NCBI RefSeq assembly: GCF_008831285.2
Contig: NC_045142.1
Location: 19,285,354-19,349,353, forward strand
Direction of reading: 5' to 3'
Length of the DNA: 64,000 nt
Source of the DNA: Nymphaea colorata
Lineage: Eukaryota > Streptophyta > Magnoliopsida > Nymphaeales > Nymphaeaceae
The notes under the pieces are model-generated. The model saw nothing but the letters and a program-made list of their open reading frames with translations, ran no database searches and had not been told where the DNA came from. Of the stretch, positions 1 to 11,774 are shown piece after piece. Each line of letters starts with the position of its first letter. Position 1 is the stretch's first letter. Both the position numbers and the translations under genes were made by a program.

Positions 1-500
1 TTTAACAACAACAACATAACATTTACATAGACATCATCAAGTTACATGTTTGTAAGCAAATCAAATTTCGTTATCGAATGTGTTTGAGATGATAGTTGAT
101 AAGTAATATCAACATATCGTTTACGTAAATAATCTCAAGTTATATGTTGATAATTGAATCAATCTATATTAGTGCATGTGTTTAAGACGATTGTCGATAA
201 AATAACATTAGCATGACATTTATGTAGACAATAAGAAGTTCTGAGTTTGAAATCAAATCAATCAATTAATTTTCATTGACGAAACTTTAAGGTAATTGAT
301 GATAAATGATATCAATATCACATTTACGTAGACAATCTTAAGTTATATGCTCATAAACAAATCAATTGATCCAATTTTTACCAACGAATTTGTTTGAGAC
401 GTTAAATAATAAATAACATGAACATAAGATTTACATAGACGATACCTTGTTATATATTCACAATCAAATAAGTCAAGTTAAACTTCATGAATGTCTTAAA
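1..500 (-). repeat. Diverged ~103-bp satellite-like array, inverted part
   Basis: About five degenerate copies of an AT-rich unit lie here in reverse orientation relative to the rest of the array. Landmarks such as CAAGTTATATG recur near 40, 133, 236, 340 and 447, which gives a spacing of about 103 bp. The same landmarks appear as reverse complements (CATATAACTTG) to the right of position 500. No open reading frame of note is present. The array runs off the left edge of the window. Divergence between copies is high, so this looks like an old or slowly homogenised satellite rather than a young one. Confidence 0.85.
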
Positions 501-3400
501 CTTAAACACATTTGTTAAAGAAGATTGATTTGATTAACTTGATTGTGAACATATAACTTGGTATATAGTCTGCGTAAATGTGATGTAGTTGTTATTTATC
601 ATTGATCGTCTTAAAGACATTCGTTAATGTACATCGATTGGTTGATTTGATTACAGATACATAATTTATGTAACATGTTATGTTGATGTTATTTATTATC
701 GATCAATAATAGCATAATTGTTAATGAAAATTGGTTCGTTTGAATTGATTATGAACATATTACTTGGTATTGTCTATGCAATTGTTATATTGGTGTTATT
801 TATTATTGACCATTTTAACGCATTTGTTAGTGAAGATTGATATGATTGATTAGATTATGAACATATAACTTGGTAATATGTATGTAAATGTTTTGTTGAT
901 GTTATTTATCATCAATCGGCTTAACCACACTTATGAATAAAAATTGGTTCAATTGATTTGATTATGAATATATAACACGGTATTGTTTACGTAAATTTTA
1001 TGTTGATATTTTATATCATCGATCGTCTTAAATACATTCATTAATAAAGATTTGTTCCATTGATTTGATTACAAACACATAACTGGTTACTGTCTTTGTA
1101 GATATTATGTTGACATTATCTATCATTGATCGACAACGTGTTCGTTAATAAAGATTGGTTGGACTGAATTGGTTACAAATATATAACTTGTTATTGTCTG
1201 TGTAAATGTCATGTTAGTGTTATTCATCATCGATCGTCTTAACTATATTTGTTAATGATGATAAGTTTGACTGATTTGATTACGAACATATAACTTGTAT
1301 TGTTGGCATAAATATTATGTTGATGTTATTTATCGTCGACCGCCTTAAACACATTTTTTAATGAATTTTGATTTGATTTATTTGATTACAAACATATAAC
1401 TTGGTTTTGTCTATGTAAATGTTATGTTGATATCATTTACCATCGATCGTCTTAAATACATTCGTTAATGAAGATTGATTTGATTGTAAACATATAACTT
1501 TGTATTGTCTATGTAAATGTTATGTTGATGTTATTTATCAATGATCATCTTAAACACATTTGTTAATAAAAATTAGCTCAACTAACTTAATTATAAACAT
1601 ATAACTACGTATTGTCTGCATAAATGTTATGTTGATCATATTTATCCTCAATTGCATTAAACATATTCGTTAATGAATATTGGCTTGATTTTAAACGTAT
1701 AACTTGGTATTGTCAACATAAATGTGATGTCAATATTATTTATCATTGGTCATCTCAAACACATTATCAAATGAAAATTGGTTTGATTTACTTGATTACA
1801 AACATGTAACATGATATTTTATAGGTAAATGTTACCTTGATGTTATTTATGATCGGTTGTCCCAAACACATTTGTTAATGAAGATTGATTCAATTGATTT
1901 GATTATGAACATGTAACTTGTTACTGTCTATGTAAATGTTATATTGATGTTATTTATGGTCTTTCTAATGACATTAGTGAACGAAGATTGATTCGATTGA
2001 TTTGATTATGAACATATAACATGATATTGTATATGTAAATATTATGTTGATGTTATTTGTCAACAATCAACTAAAGTATATTATTTATCAATGATCAACT
2101 AAAATATATTCATTAAAGTTGATTGATTCTATTGATTTGATTACAGACATATAACTTAGTATTGTCAACGTAAATGTTATGTTGAAGTTATTTATCATCG
2201 ATCATCTTAAACATATTTGATAATAAAGATTGATGTTATTGATTTGATTACGAAGATATAACTTATTATTGTCCATGTAAGTGTTACATTGATTTTATTT
2301 ACTATCCATCCTTTTAGACACATTCGATAAATAAGACCGGTTCAATTGACTTGATTACGAACATATAACTTGTATTGTCTATATTATGTTAATGTCATTT
2401 TTCATCGATCGTCATAAACATATTTGTTAGTGAAGATTTGGTCGATTAATATGATTATGGGCATATTATTATCTGAGTAAATTTTATATTGATGTTATTT
2501 ATCATCGATTAAAGAAACACATTTTTTAAGGACTTGAGTGAAAAGTTGATTAGTCTTCAGCTTCATTTAGATTCTTTGTTTTTCGAAATCATGAAAAGCT
2601 GCGACGGATTGGCTCAATTGATTTGATTGCAAATAACATACTAATGTCTATAAAATGTTATGTTAATGTCATTTGTCATTGGTCCTTTTGAACACATTCG
2701 TTAATGAAGATTAGTTTGACTGATTTGATTACAAATATATAACTATGTATTGTCTATGTTGTTATTTAGAAGTTATTTATCTTCGATAGTATAAAACCAT
2801 TTGTTACTAAAGATTGATGCGATTGATTTGATTATGGACATATAACTTGGTATTATCTACATAAATGTAATATTGATGTTATCTATCATTGATCACCTTA
2901 AACACATCTGATATTGTCTTCATTAGGAACATATCACTTGATATTATCCACGTAAATGTTAAGTTGATGTTATTTATCATCGAACGTTTTAAACACATTA
3001 TTAAATGATGATTCATTTGATTACGAACATATAATTTCATATTGTTTAATAAATGTTCTATCGATGTTATTTATTATTGATTGTCTTAAACAGTTACATT
3101 TGTGAAGAATGATTTGATTACAAATATACAAGTTGGTATTGTTTTCAGAAAAGTTATGTTAATGTTATTTATCATCGATCATCTTAAACACATTTATTAA
3201 TGAAGGTCAATTCAATTGGTTTATGTACAAACATGCAACTTGTTATTGTCTACATTAATGCTATGGTGATGCTATTTGTCCTTGGTTGTCTTAAACACAT
3301 TCGTCATGAAAATTGATTTGATTACAAAATTATAACTTCGTATTGTCAACATAAATGTTATGTTGGTGTTAGTTATCATTAATCATCTTAAAGACATTCC
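501..3400 (+). repeat. Diverged ~103-bp satellite-like array, direct part
   Basis: Roughly 28 head-to-tail degenerate copies of a unit of about 103 bp. Each unit reads approximately as GATTTGATTA, ACATATAACTTG, TATTGTCTATGTAAATG, TTATGTTGATGTTATTTATC, ATCGTCTTAAACACATT and CGTTAATGAAGATTG. Successive ACATATAACTT landmarks fall near 551, 859, 966, 1075, 1175, 1286, 1388, 1489 and 1593. One copy near 2525-2620 is disrupted by unrelated sequence. No gene is seen. Confidence 0.9.
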
Positions 3401-3403
3401 TTA

Positions 3404-4765
3404 GGCCCTGTTTGATGCACAGAAAAAATCCTGTGCATCGGGTGAAAATCGTACAACCAGAGGAATTTTAACATGGTTGGTGGTAAGTGCATCAAACGCC
3501 AAAATTTTTAAGGCAAAAAATTGGTATGACGAGGGTAAAGCTAACGTGGACTGACTTTTTTCCACGAATTTTTTCCCTCTGTCGAAGCCCTCTCTTTTTC
3601 TCCATGCTGAAGACCTCTTCACAGTGCTCCTTTGCAGCATTTCGCAACTCTCCTGCTGTTCACGGCGCTTCATAGCTCTCCTCCCCCTCACAAGTCTCCT
3701 CGTTACATCGTAGCGCTCCTCCCCTCCCCACAATTAGCCTCCAGCATCAACTCCAAGTCCCTGCTCGGATCTTATACCCTTTGGATGACAGAGCTCCGAC
3801 CGCAACAGTTATGCTTCTTCCTTCTCTCCTCCGCAGCAGGTTAGCTCTTCTGCTTCTATTTTCTCCATCTTTCAGCCCTCCAAGGTTTTGGGGGTTCAGT
3901 TTTGGGAGTTCAATTTGGTGCATTTTGATGTGCTTTTCTGTTTGATTTATTTTTGTTATGGTCTGCATCTTATTCTCTGTTATCCGCATTTTTTATTGCA
4001 TCCATTTTTGGGGTTCAGTTTTGGGCGTTCGCTTGTTTATGTTACTAATGATTTTGGGTGTTCGATTATGATTTTGTTTCTGTTCGTGTGAAGACGAAAG
4101 GCATTGTTTACTGTTCATATTAAGATATTATCCTCTGTTCATATTAAGATATTATATGTGTTCATTCTCAGAGGTGTCAATTCTGTGTGAAAGCAGACTT
4201 GGCCCTGCTTTACTTTACCATGTGAATTTCATTGAGCCTAAGAGTTTCAGCGTTCTTTTGGGTGAAATTGAGGCAACTAGTTCATGTGCATTTAGCAAGT
4301 TGAACTACTGTCCAATTGTCGCCAAGTAGCTGAAGCGGCCCTTTACAAACAAACCCCATAGTTGAAGTGGCCCTTTTCATTTCTTAATAGGTTGTCATGG
4401 CAGATCATCTGCAAAACTCACATCACCCTAGATGCCCTCTGAAATGGTGGGCATATGTCCTTGTTTAGGTGCCAAAACTTAGGATTCTAGTAATCTGTAT
4501 GTTGGGGCTGTCCTGATGTTTTGCTTTCGCACGTGAAATTGGAGGAGACAAAAAAAACAACAACTTCTTACGGTCAGAAAAAAAGTCTCTCATATATTTT
4601 ACCATGTGCATCAAACAAGGTTAATTTTACCATGTTAAATTCTACCTTCATCAAACAAGGCCTCAGATTGGAAGAGAGAGAAATTTCATCATATAAATTT
4701 TTTCAAAAAAAATTTACCATGGTAAATTTACTACGTTAAGTTTTTCCATGCCATCAAACGGGCCC
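3404..4765. mobile_element. Non-autonomous PIF/Harbinger (Tourist-like) element inserted in the satellite
   Basis: The satellite breaks at ...CATTCC-TTA and resumes at TTA-ATGAAG, so TTA at 3401-3403 and 4766-4768 is a 3-bp target-site duplication. The insert ends match as inverted repeats: GGCCCTGTTTGATG at the left, and GGGCCCGTTTGATG as the reverse complement of the right end (12 of 14 identical). A TTA duplication with GGSCC-GTTTG termini is typical of the Harbinger/Tourist superfamily. The 1362-bp interior holds only short unrelated ORFs and no recognisable transposase or Myb-like partner, so it is presumably mobilised in trans. The terminal motif CATCAAACAAGG recurs inside at about 4608 and 4650, which suggests end rearrangement or a nested relative. 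Confidence 0.8.
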
Positions 4766-5565
4766 TTAATGAAGACTGGTTTGATTGAATAGATTTGAAC
4801 ATATAATTTTGTATTATATAAAAGTTATGTTGATATATTTATCATCCATCGTCTTAAACGCCTTCGTTAATCAAGTTTGGTTCAATGGCTTTGATTGCAA
4901 AGATATAACTTGGTATTATCTATGCAAATGTTATGTGGATGTTACTTATTATCGATCCTCTTAAAGAAATTCGTTAATGAACATAAAGTTGATAGATTTG
5001 ATTATAAATAGATAACATGATATTGTCTAGAAAAATGTTATTTTAATGTTAATTATCATCGATCATCATAAACACATGTGTTTACTTGATTGATTTGATT
5101 ATGAACGCATAACTTGATATTATCTATGTAAATGTTATGTTGATGTTACTTAGCATGGATCATCATAAACACATTAGTTTATGAAGATTGATCTGATTGA
5201 TTTGATTATGAACAAGGAACTTAGTATTCTTTACATAAATGTTATGTTGATATTATATATCATCGTTCATCCTAAAGACATTTGTTATTGCTGATTGGTT
5301 TGATTGATTTGAATACAAATACGTAACTTATCATTGTTTGTGTAAATATGTTCATATTATTTATCATCAATCATCTTAAATAGATTCGTTAATGAAGGTT
5401 GGTTCGATTGATTTTAATATGAACATGTAACTTGGTATTGCTTATGTAAATGTTACGTTGATGTTATTTTTCATCGATACACTTCAAGACATTCGTTAAC
5501 AAAGATTGGTTGGATTGACTTGATTATAAACATAATACTTGATATAGTATATGTTATCTTGATGT
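4766..5565 (+). repeat. Satellite-like array, continuation after the insertion
   Basis: The ~103-bp unit resumes in the same orientation directly after the inserted element and continues for about eight copies, fading near 5560. Beyond that point the ACATATAACTT landmark is no longer found. Confidence 0.85.
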
Positions 5566-6325
5566 TCTTCTGGTGTTGGCAAGTAGCAAGTGCATTGAAA
5601 TGGTTGAGGCTATTGTATATTGCTAGACACTGATTTTAAATGATGATGTTCTCCACAACGAAACCCCTTTCGCAAGTCTTCATCAATGCACAAAAAAGTT
5701 GAGGTTCCCAAAATCTCATGCTTGACATATGCATTCATATTACAAGTTAAATGGTTTTTGCGTTGTTATACTTTAATTGTCTATTTCTTGTTCATATGTT
5801 TTTATTCAACTGTTCTTTAACATTTGATATATTACTGATTTGAGAGGTGAAATCCCTTGGAACAACTGTCCTAAAACTCCAAAGTCCTCTCATACATCAG
5901 TGGAAACTTCCAACAGATTCATGTGGAGCAGGCCTTCTCCCAATCTCAACCTTCCCCATCCTCACCACCTCCTTGTAGCTTCCCACCATGAACTCTCTCC
6001 TTTCCACAGCCGCAAAACTCAGTAATATCATCATCACAAGATAAGAAAGCTCAATCTTCTCCTCAGGCTAATTGCCATTATCAATCTTCCCTTCCTTCAA
6101 AGACCAACAAACCAGAGCCAAAAATAGATAGGGAGTGCCAAAGAGAGAGGGAGTTTCTACTCTTTTTCCATTAACAAGAAAAAGTAGGTAGAAGTGTACT
6201 TGTTTCTTTTGAACGTGCAGCTTAACCAATTAAACTTAGTTGGATCTCATGTGACATGATACATGCACCAGTTGGGACAAAAACTTGTTAAGGAAACTTT
6301 GACTGATTGCATGTTGATGGACTTT

Positions 6326-6369
<44 letters not shown>

Positions 6370-6690
6370 GTTGGTGAAAACTGTACCACTTGGCTAACTG
6401 ACAAAAGCCAAACCTATTGAATGCAGAGCAAGGGTACCTAAATTTATTTGTTTGTTGTCAAAATTTATGCTTCTTGTCTGAATTGTAGGTGCTTAGTGCT
6501 ATTATAATTACTTTTGTTGGATAAATTTTGATATTTAAACTAATATATTTCTTCTTTGTTGAATTTGAAAATTGGTTGTTACATTAACATTTGTTAAGCC
6601 TATGGCTAGCAGAAGTTGGGTTCATATGTAAAGGTGACAAATAAAAAGTTGAATATGGATGTCTTGTTTGTTAAATGGATGACTAAGTTT
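5566..6690. other. Intergenic sequence without a recognisable gene
   Basis: Short ORFs here have no recognisable domain. The only structured feature is the TA microsatellite listed separately. It could include the degenerate 5' part of the CACTA element that follows, but no CACTA terminal repeat was seen. Confidence 0.5.
6328..6365. repeat. (TA)n microsatellite
   Basis: About 19 uninterrupted TA dinucleotides are read directly from the sequence. Confidence 0.95.
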
Positions 6691-9600
6691 ATGTAAATTT
6701 AATAGGACAAGTGATGAGTATGTGGATGGATTAAAGAATTTGCCATTGCCAATAAAGTAGTTACTAATGGGAAGTTCAAATGTCCATGTTTGTCATGTAA
6801 CAACATTTTGTATCAAATTTTGGAGGTCGTTTTGGATCATTTGATATGTATTAGAATTTATCCAAATTACACCTATTGATACCATCATGGAGAGGCCACA
6901 TCATCTCTTTTTCTTAGGGAAGCTTCAAGAAGAGAATTAAATTAGGACGACGTGCATGGATTGTTATATGACATTTATCAAATGTCTAGTGTAGATTTGA
7001 TATGAATGATCAAAAGATGAACCTACAGAAGTTTATAACAAGAACTTCAAGTCATTTTCCAAGTTGATGAAAGATGTTGAACAAAAACTGCATCCAGACT
7101 ACACAAGATTTATCAAAGTTTCATTTCTTATATGGTTGTTTCATATACAATGTCTTCATGGGTGGAATAACAAGAAATTTAACATGTTATTGGAGTTGCT
7201 TAAGCAAGCATTACTTGAAGGAGAAACATTGCCAAAGTCGTATTATTAGATGAAGAAAACTATTGCACAACTTGGCCTTAGCTATAATAAGATTGATGTA
7301 TACCCTAATAATTGTATATTATATTGGAAAGTTTAGTTGAAAAATAAGTTTGTGATTTTTGTGGTAGATCAAGGTCGAAAATAAATGAAAATGAAATAAA
7401 TAAATGTGGTGTACATTTAGTGCAAATAATGTAGAAGAAAAAGGTAGCAGCTAAGGTTTTATGGCATTTTACTTTGATACCAAGGCTTCAAAGGTTATAT
7501 ATGCCTTCAACAATTGCTTTTTCAATGATGAGATGCCATGATGAGGGACTCTCGAAGGACGGAAATTTGAGGCATCATGCTGATTTTCTAGCATGAAGAT
7601 TTTTTTATGAACAAAGCCTCATTCACAACTGAATCTCGTATACTTGGTTTTGCAAGTGATGACTTTAATGCCTTTAGAACAATGAATCATGTTAATAACA
7701 CATTGTCAATAGTTCTTGTACCTTACAACTTGCCACCATGGATATGCATGAAACAATCATATATTGTGGTTTCCTTGCTTATTTCTAGTGACTTAGGTAA
7801 ATATATGGATGTGTACTTGCAACCTCTTATAGAAGAATTGAAGAGATTGTGGAAAAATGGTATTCAAACATATGACGCATTAAGAAATGAAATATTTCAA
7901 TTTCTTGCAGCATTATTGTGGCCATAAATGATTATCTAGCATATGTTCATTTGTCTAGATGGAGTATAAAAAGTTATTTTTCTTCTCTGTCATGTCACAA
8001 AGAAACATTTTCTTTTTGTCTAAAAAAATGTCATAAATTTAGTTATATGGAGAGTCATCATTTCTTGCATTGGAATCACAGCTTTGTTGTGATAGGCATT
8101 CATTTGATGGGAACGTTAAACTTAGAGATGCTCATAGCATGCTTTCTGAATCAAATGTCGTTTCTAAAATTAGTACATCTCCTTTACCATTTAATTGGAG
8201 AAAAAAATATTTTCTTTGAATTAACATATTGACAATATAATCTGCTAAGACATAATTTTGATGTAATGCATATTGAAAAAATTTGTGACATTTTGAATGG
8301 AATACTACTGAACATCAATGGAAAAACAAAAGAAAACTTAAATGCTCGTCTGGATTTGCAAGCTACTTAAGACATTATTTTCATCTAGTACGGATTGAAG
8401 GTACCAGTAAAGTATGCATTCCTCATGCATTCTTTTCGCCATATAAGAAGTAGAAAGATATATTGTGTAAAGTGATAAAACATCCTACATGATTATGCTG
8501 GAAACATTTCGTGATGTGCTTATATGAAGAACATAAATGGTTTGAACTCAAAAGTCATGTGTCAAACCTAGATGCACCAAATTCTTCCATTAGTGGTAAG
8601 TAGGACATTGCCAAGGAAAGTCAGCTCAATAACTGTTGAGTTTTGTTGTTTTTTTAGAAAATTATGTTCTAAAGTTTAGCAAGAAGAAGAGCCAAAAGAA
8701 TTTAGAAAAGAAAATTATTCTTACACTTTATTAGTTGGAGATTACTTTTCCACCATCATTTTTTGACGTTATGGTGCATTTGCCTATTCATTTGGCGAAA
8801 GAGACAACCTTAGGCGGTCCATTTTAGCATAGGTGGATGTATCTTATTGAAAGGTACACATTTCATTTTATAAAATTAAACCATATCATGTCATTTTTTT
8901 TGTTTTTTAAATTTATCTTGTCTATTTTGTAGGTATTTGTGCAGACTAAAAGCATATGTACAAAATGAATTTCATCCAGAAAGTTCAATTGCATAAGGTT
9001 ATTTAGCACAAGAATATATTATATTTTGTTCACAATATTTAAATGGAGTTGAAACTAGATACAATAGTCCACCAAGGAATGAAGATGGTCAAATTCTTGG
9101 AAAAATTGAAGTATTTTCATTGGATGACAATTCGTTGCAACAAGTACATCAATATATGTTGTTAAATAGCAATTTGTTTCACAATATCTTCAATAAGAGG
9201 TTTATTTTTATGTCTATTTTGATATTATTATATTTATATATTTTGGTCATTTATATTCATTGAATATGTAGATTACACCTTCAAATATTAAAAATGCAAC
9301 ATCAAAATCTCCAATTGAAATTGAATGTCTAAACAAAAAAGAGTTTCAAGTTTGTTCAAAGAGCATCCAAATCTTATACAATTTTATCAATTGTTCTATA
9401 ACATATATTAATTGAATTTTCCATGAAATTTTTATGTTTTAGGTCCAATCATTATGTCAAGGAGGCCAAGAAGTAATAGAAGAAATCAAATGGATTTTTC
9501 AAGGTCCACAACCCTTAGCAATATAGTTTAAATGATTTATTATAAATGGATTTTGATTTCAAACAAAGGACAAAGCGAAAAGTATAAAAACCCAAAATTG

Positions 9601-9960
9601 TTGTGTTACAATAAATGCTATAACACCAAATGTCTCGAGGGAAAATGCTAGAAATCTAATTCAAATAAATATCACATAATATGGTGTTTTGATAGATATA
9701 ATTGAAGTGATGTACTATGGAGATATTAAATGTGTATTATTTAAATGTGTTTGGTTGGAATGTTCTTAGTCCACGTGAAAGAGATTTGAAAATAGATGAA
9801 TTTGGATTTGCACTTGTCAATTTCAGCCATATATGTATGAAAGATGAACATTGCACATTAGCTAATCAAGCACAACAAGTGCTTTATGTATCAATCCCTC
9901 TTGAGAAAGACTGGAGAGTTGTATAAAAACAAAGTCGAGGGATTTGTATGACATTACAGA
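6690..9960 (+). pseudogene. Degenerate CACTA (En/Spm) TNP2-type transposase
   Basis: Translating across frames recovers the order of a plant CACTA TNP2 transposase. An N-terminal transposase-associated segment appears at 6700-6800 (SDEYVDGL-like, then CPC..C spacing). At 7064-7250 comes a segment reading WLFHIQCLHGWNNKKF and LLELLKQALLEGETLPKSYY. At 7607-7927 comes RILGFASDDFNAF, then VPYNLPPWICMKQSY and DVYLQPLIEELKRLW. At 7918-8350 come a WS..K-type segment and RHNFDVMHIEK. At 8930-9120 come YLCRLKAYVQNEFHPESSIA and YLNGVETRY.SPPRNEDG. The frame changes repeatedly and stops are frequent, so it cannot encode an active protein. The element's terminal repeats were not located. Confidence 0.85.
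9570..9960 (+). pseudogene. DUF4216-like tail of the CACTA transposase
   Basis: The longest ORF here (9717-9926) and its upstream flank match the DUF4216 module that usually follows TNP2. Visible pieces are YGVLIDIIEVMYYGD, a VLFKC.W segment, NFSHICMKDEH and LANQAQQVLYVSIPLEKDW. The module is broken by stops and a frame change at about 9715. It supports a CACTA assignment rather than another superfamily. Confidence 0.75.
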
Positions 9961-10740
9961 AGAACAAAATGATAATGTTGAATCTACTTATGTTGATGAT
10001 ATTGAGACATGTTGGGATAATGCTATAAACAGAACCGATATCTTAGATGACCATAGCAATAATGCAAGTTGGGATAGAACAGACATGATTGGAGCAATAC
10101 TTGAGATGCATCAAACGAAATTGCAAGAAAGTGCAACTAATATGAACTTGAATGTGGTTAAATTTTTAATGTGTTTGTCATTCTTGACGCTTTTTGCAAG
10201 TAAAATTTTTGTTTTTTGCCTTTAAATTTAACTGCATTTAGATTTTCAATTTCCTGGATTTCAGCCTTCTAGGATTCTCCCTTTTTCTTTTTGTTCTTGA
10301 CATATTTATGTTCCTCTTAAATAATGGATACTATAGTAATGTCTTCAGCGGTATCTAAGTTGCTTGAAGAAGACTTTTTTATATTCTTCCCTTTTTCTTA
10401 GCCTTTTTCGCTTGAGCTTGTTCTTGGTTGAATATTATCATATATTTATGGAATCATTTGTATTCTTTGTATTCCAGGCCATTTCCCTCCATTGTTGGTG
10501 TTGTGCTTGAGGAGGATTTCTCATTGTCTTTTGTGATAAGCTGTTTGGCATCTCAATTCTCTTCTTTTTATGGTTTCTAGTCTCCATTATAAAGGGATGT
10601 TTACCTTGTTAGAATAAAATTATAGATGTCATAATTTGATATGACAAGAGACAATATTACATAGACCACAATTCAAAAAAAGTGCAAAATTTTGATTGCA
10701 TATCCCATTGTTCTTGATAACAATGACAAGACTTTGTTGA
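9961..10740. other. No gene recognised
   Basis: An ORF at 9944-10225 continues the reading frame after the DUF4216 remnant. It is acidic, has no recognisable domain, and may be the C-terminal tail of the same transposase. The remainder is AT-rich sequence with no supported feature. Confidence 0.4.
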
Positions 10741-11774
10741 TCATAATATTTGAACTAGACATAACCATCTAAGTGTGAAAGATAGGGGGGGTATTTTTCC
10801 ACCATGTGACATATTCGGGACCATGCTTGGACCAAGAATATGGTACAAATGGTCAAATGATTCCCAATGTTGTTGGGTGATGGTGTATATTCCATACCAC
10901 TGTTCAGTATCTAGCTCACACAACATAATGATTCCATCTGATTTTGTAGGCATTCCTTTAACATTGCAAGAACTATTAGATGCAATGTTGTAGATGGTAG
11001 TCAACTTAAAAAATAGACCCAATAGAAGACTTCCTCAAACTAGGTTGTAAGTATATTTTGACTTAATGACCTCTATGTCAAAGAAGTCCCAAATGATAGT
11101 TGTATCGTCCACCTTCTCTATCAAGTTTGTGTAGAAGACTTCCTCAAACTAGGTTGTAAGTATATTTTGACTTAATGACCTCTACGTCAAAGCAGTCCCA
11201 AATGATAGTTGTATCATCCACCTTCTCTATCAAGTTTGTATATCCGATTGAAAAATTGGTCAATCCCCAGTATAGAAATGCCAAGGCTGAAATTGCTACA
11301 GATACGCGTTATATTTTCACGTGCCCCCATTTTCTGAAGAGCGAGCTATTTGAAAGTCCATAATGTGTGTTTCATTGTTGACAAAAATAAGGCCAATGGT
11401 TTAAGGTACTATGAAATTCTTGTGTTTGTCTGCCGCACTTCTGGAGAGTGAAGCAGGATTGGTATATTAGGGATATGATTTGTCAAGTCCTTCCAACTAG
11501 ATGTATTGGTGTTTATCTTTTTTATAAGTGGTCAACTCCATTTTCCAATGAGTCTGTGAATCACCTTTAGGGTTTTGACTTGTTCTTGATTGACGAGGAA
11601 TTCCTCTTCAATTGGTCCTCTTGGGCTACCTTTTGACTCAATCAAATGTATAATGTTGGAAAATTCACCTAGGGTGATTGTCATTTTGCCCCATGAAAAC
11701 AAAAATGTGTTGGTTCTTGAATTCCATCTCTCAGCAATTGCATGAATCATACTATTGTTAATGGGATGCATCAC
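10741..11774 (-). pseudogene. Remnant of a plant-mobile-domain (PMD) gene
   Basis: The minus-strand ORF at 11774-11532 contains HAIAERWNSRTNTFLFSWGK followed by MTITLGEFSNII. This resembles the plant mobile domain (PF10536), which typically reads ALVERWRPETHTF, then a short G.MTITL.DV segment. PMDs occur in MAIN/MAIL-type nuclear proteins and are widely carried by transposable elements. Further along the minus strand are a fragment reading VDDTTIIWDCFD (about 11240-11130) and the ORF 11022-10741, in the order expected of one decayed gene. The pieces are out of frame and separated by a tandem duplication. Whether it derives from a transposon-captured copy or a host gene cannot be told. Confidence 0.45.
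11023..11240. repeat. 109-bp tandem duplication
   Basis: Segments 11023-11131 and 11132-11240 are head-to-tail copies with about three substitutions (for example TATGTC/TACGTC and ATCGTCC/ATCATCC). The duplication lies within the PMD-gene remnant. Confidence 0.9.

Noticed and set aside
3401-4091. Several overlapping ORFs of 60-110 codons on both strands inside the Harbinger-like element
   Set aside because: No domain, no splice structure and no agreement with transposase or Myb-like proteins of the superfamily. They look like chance ORFs.
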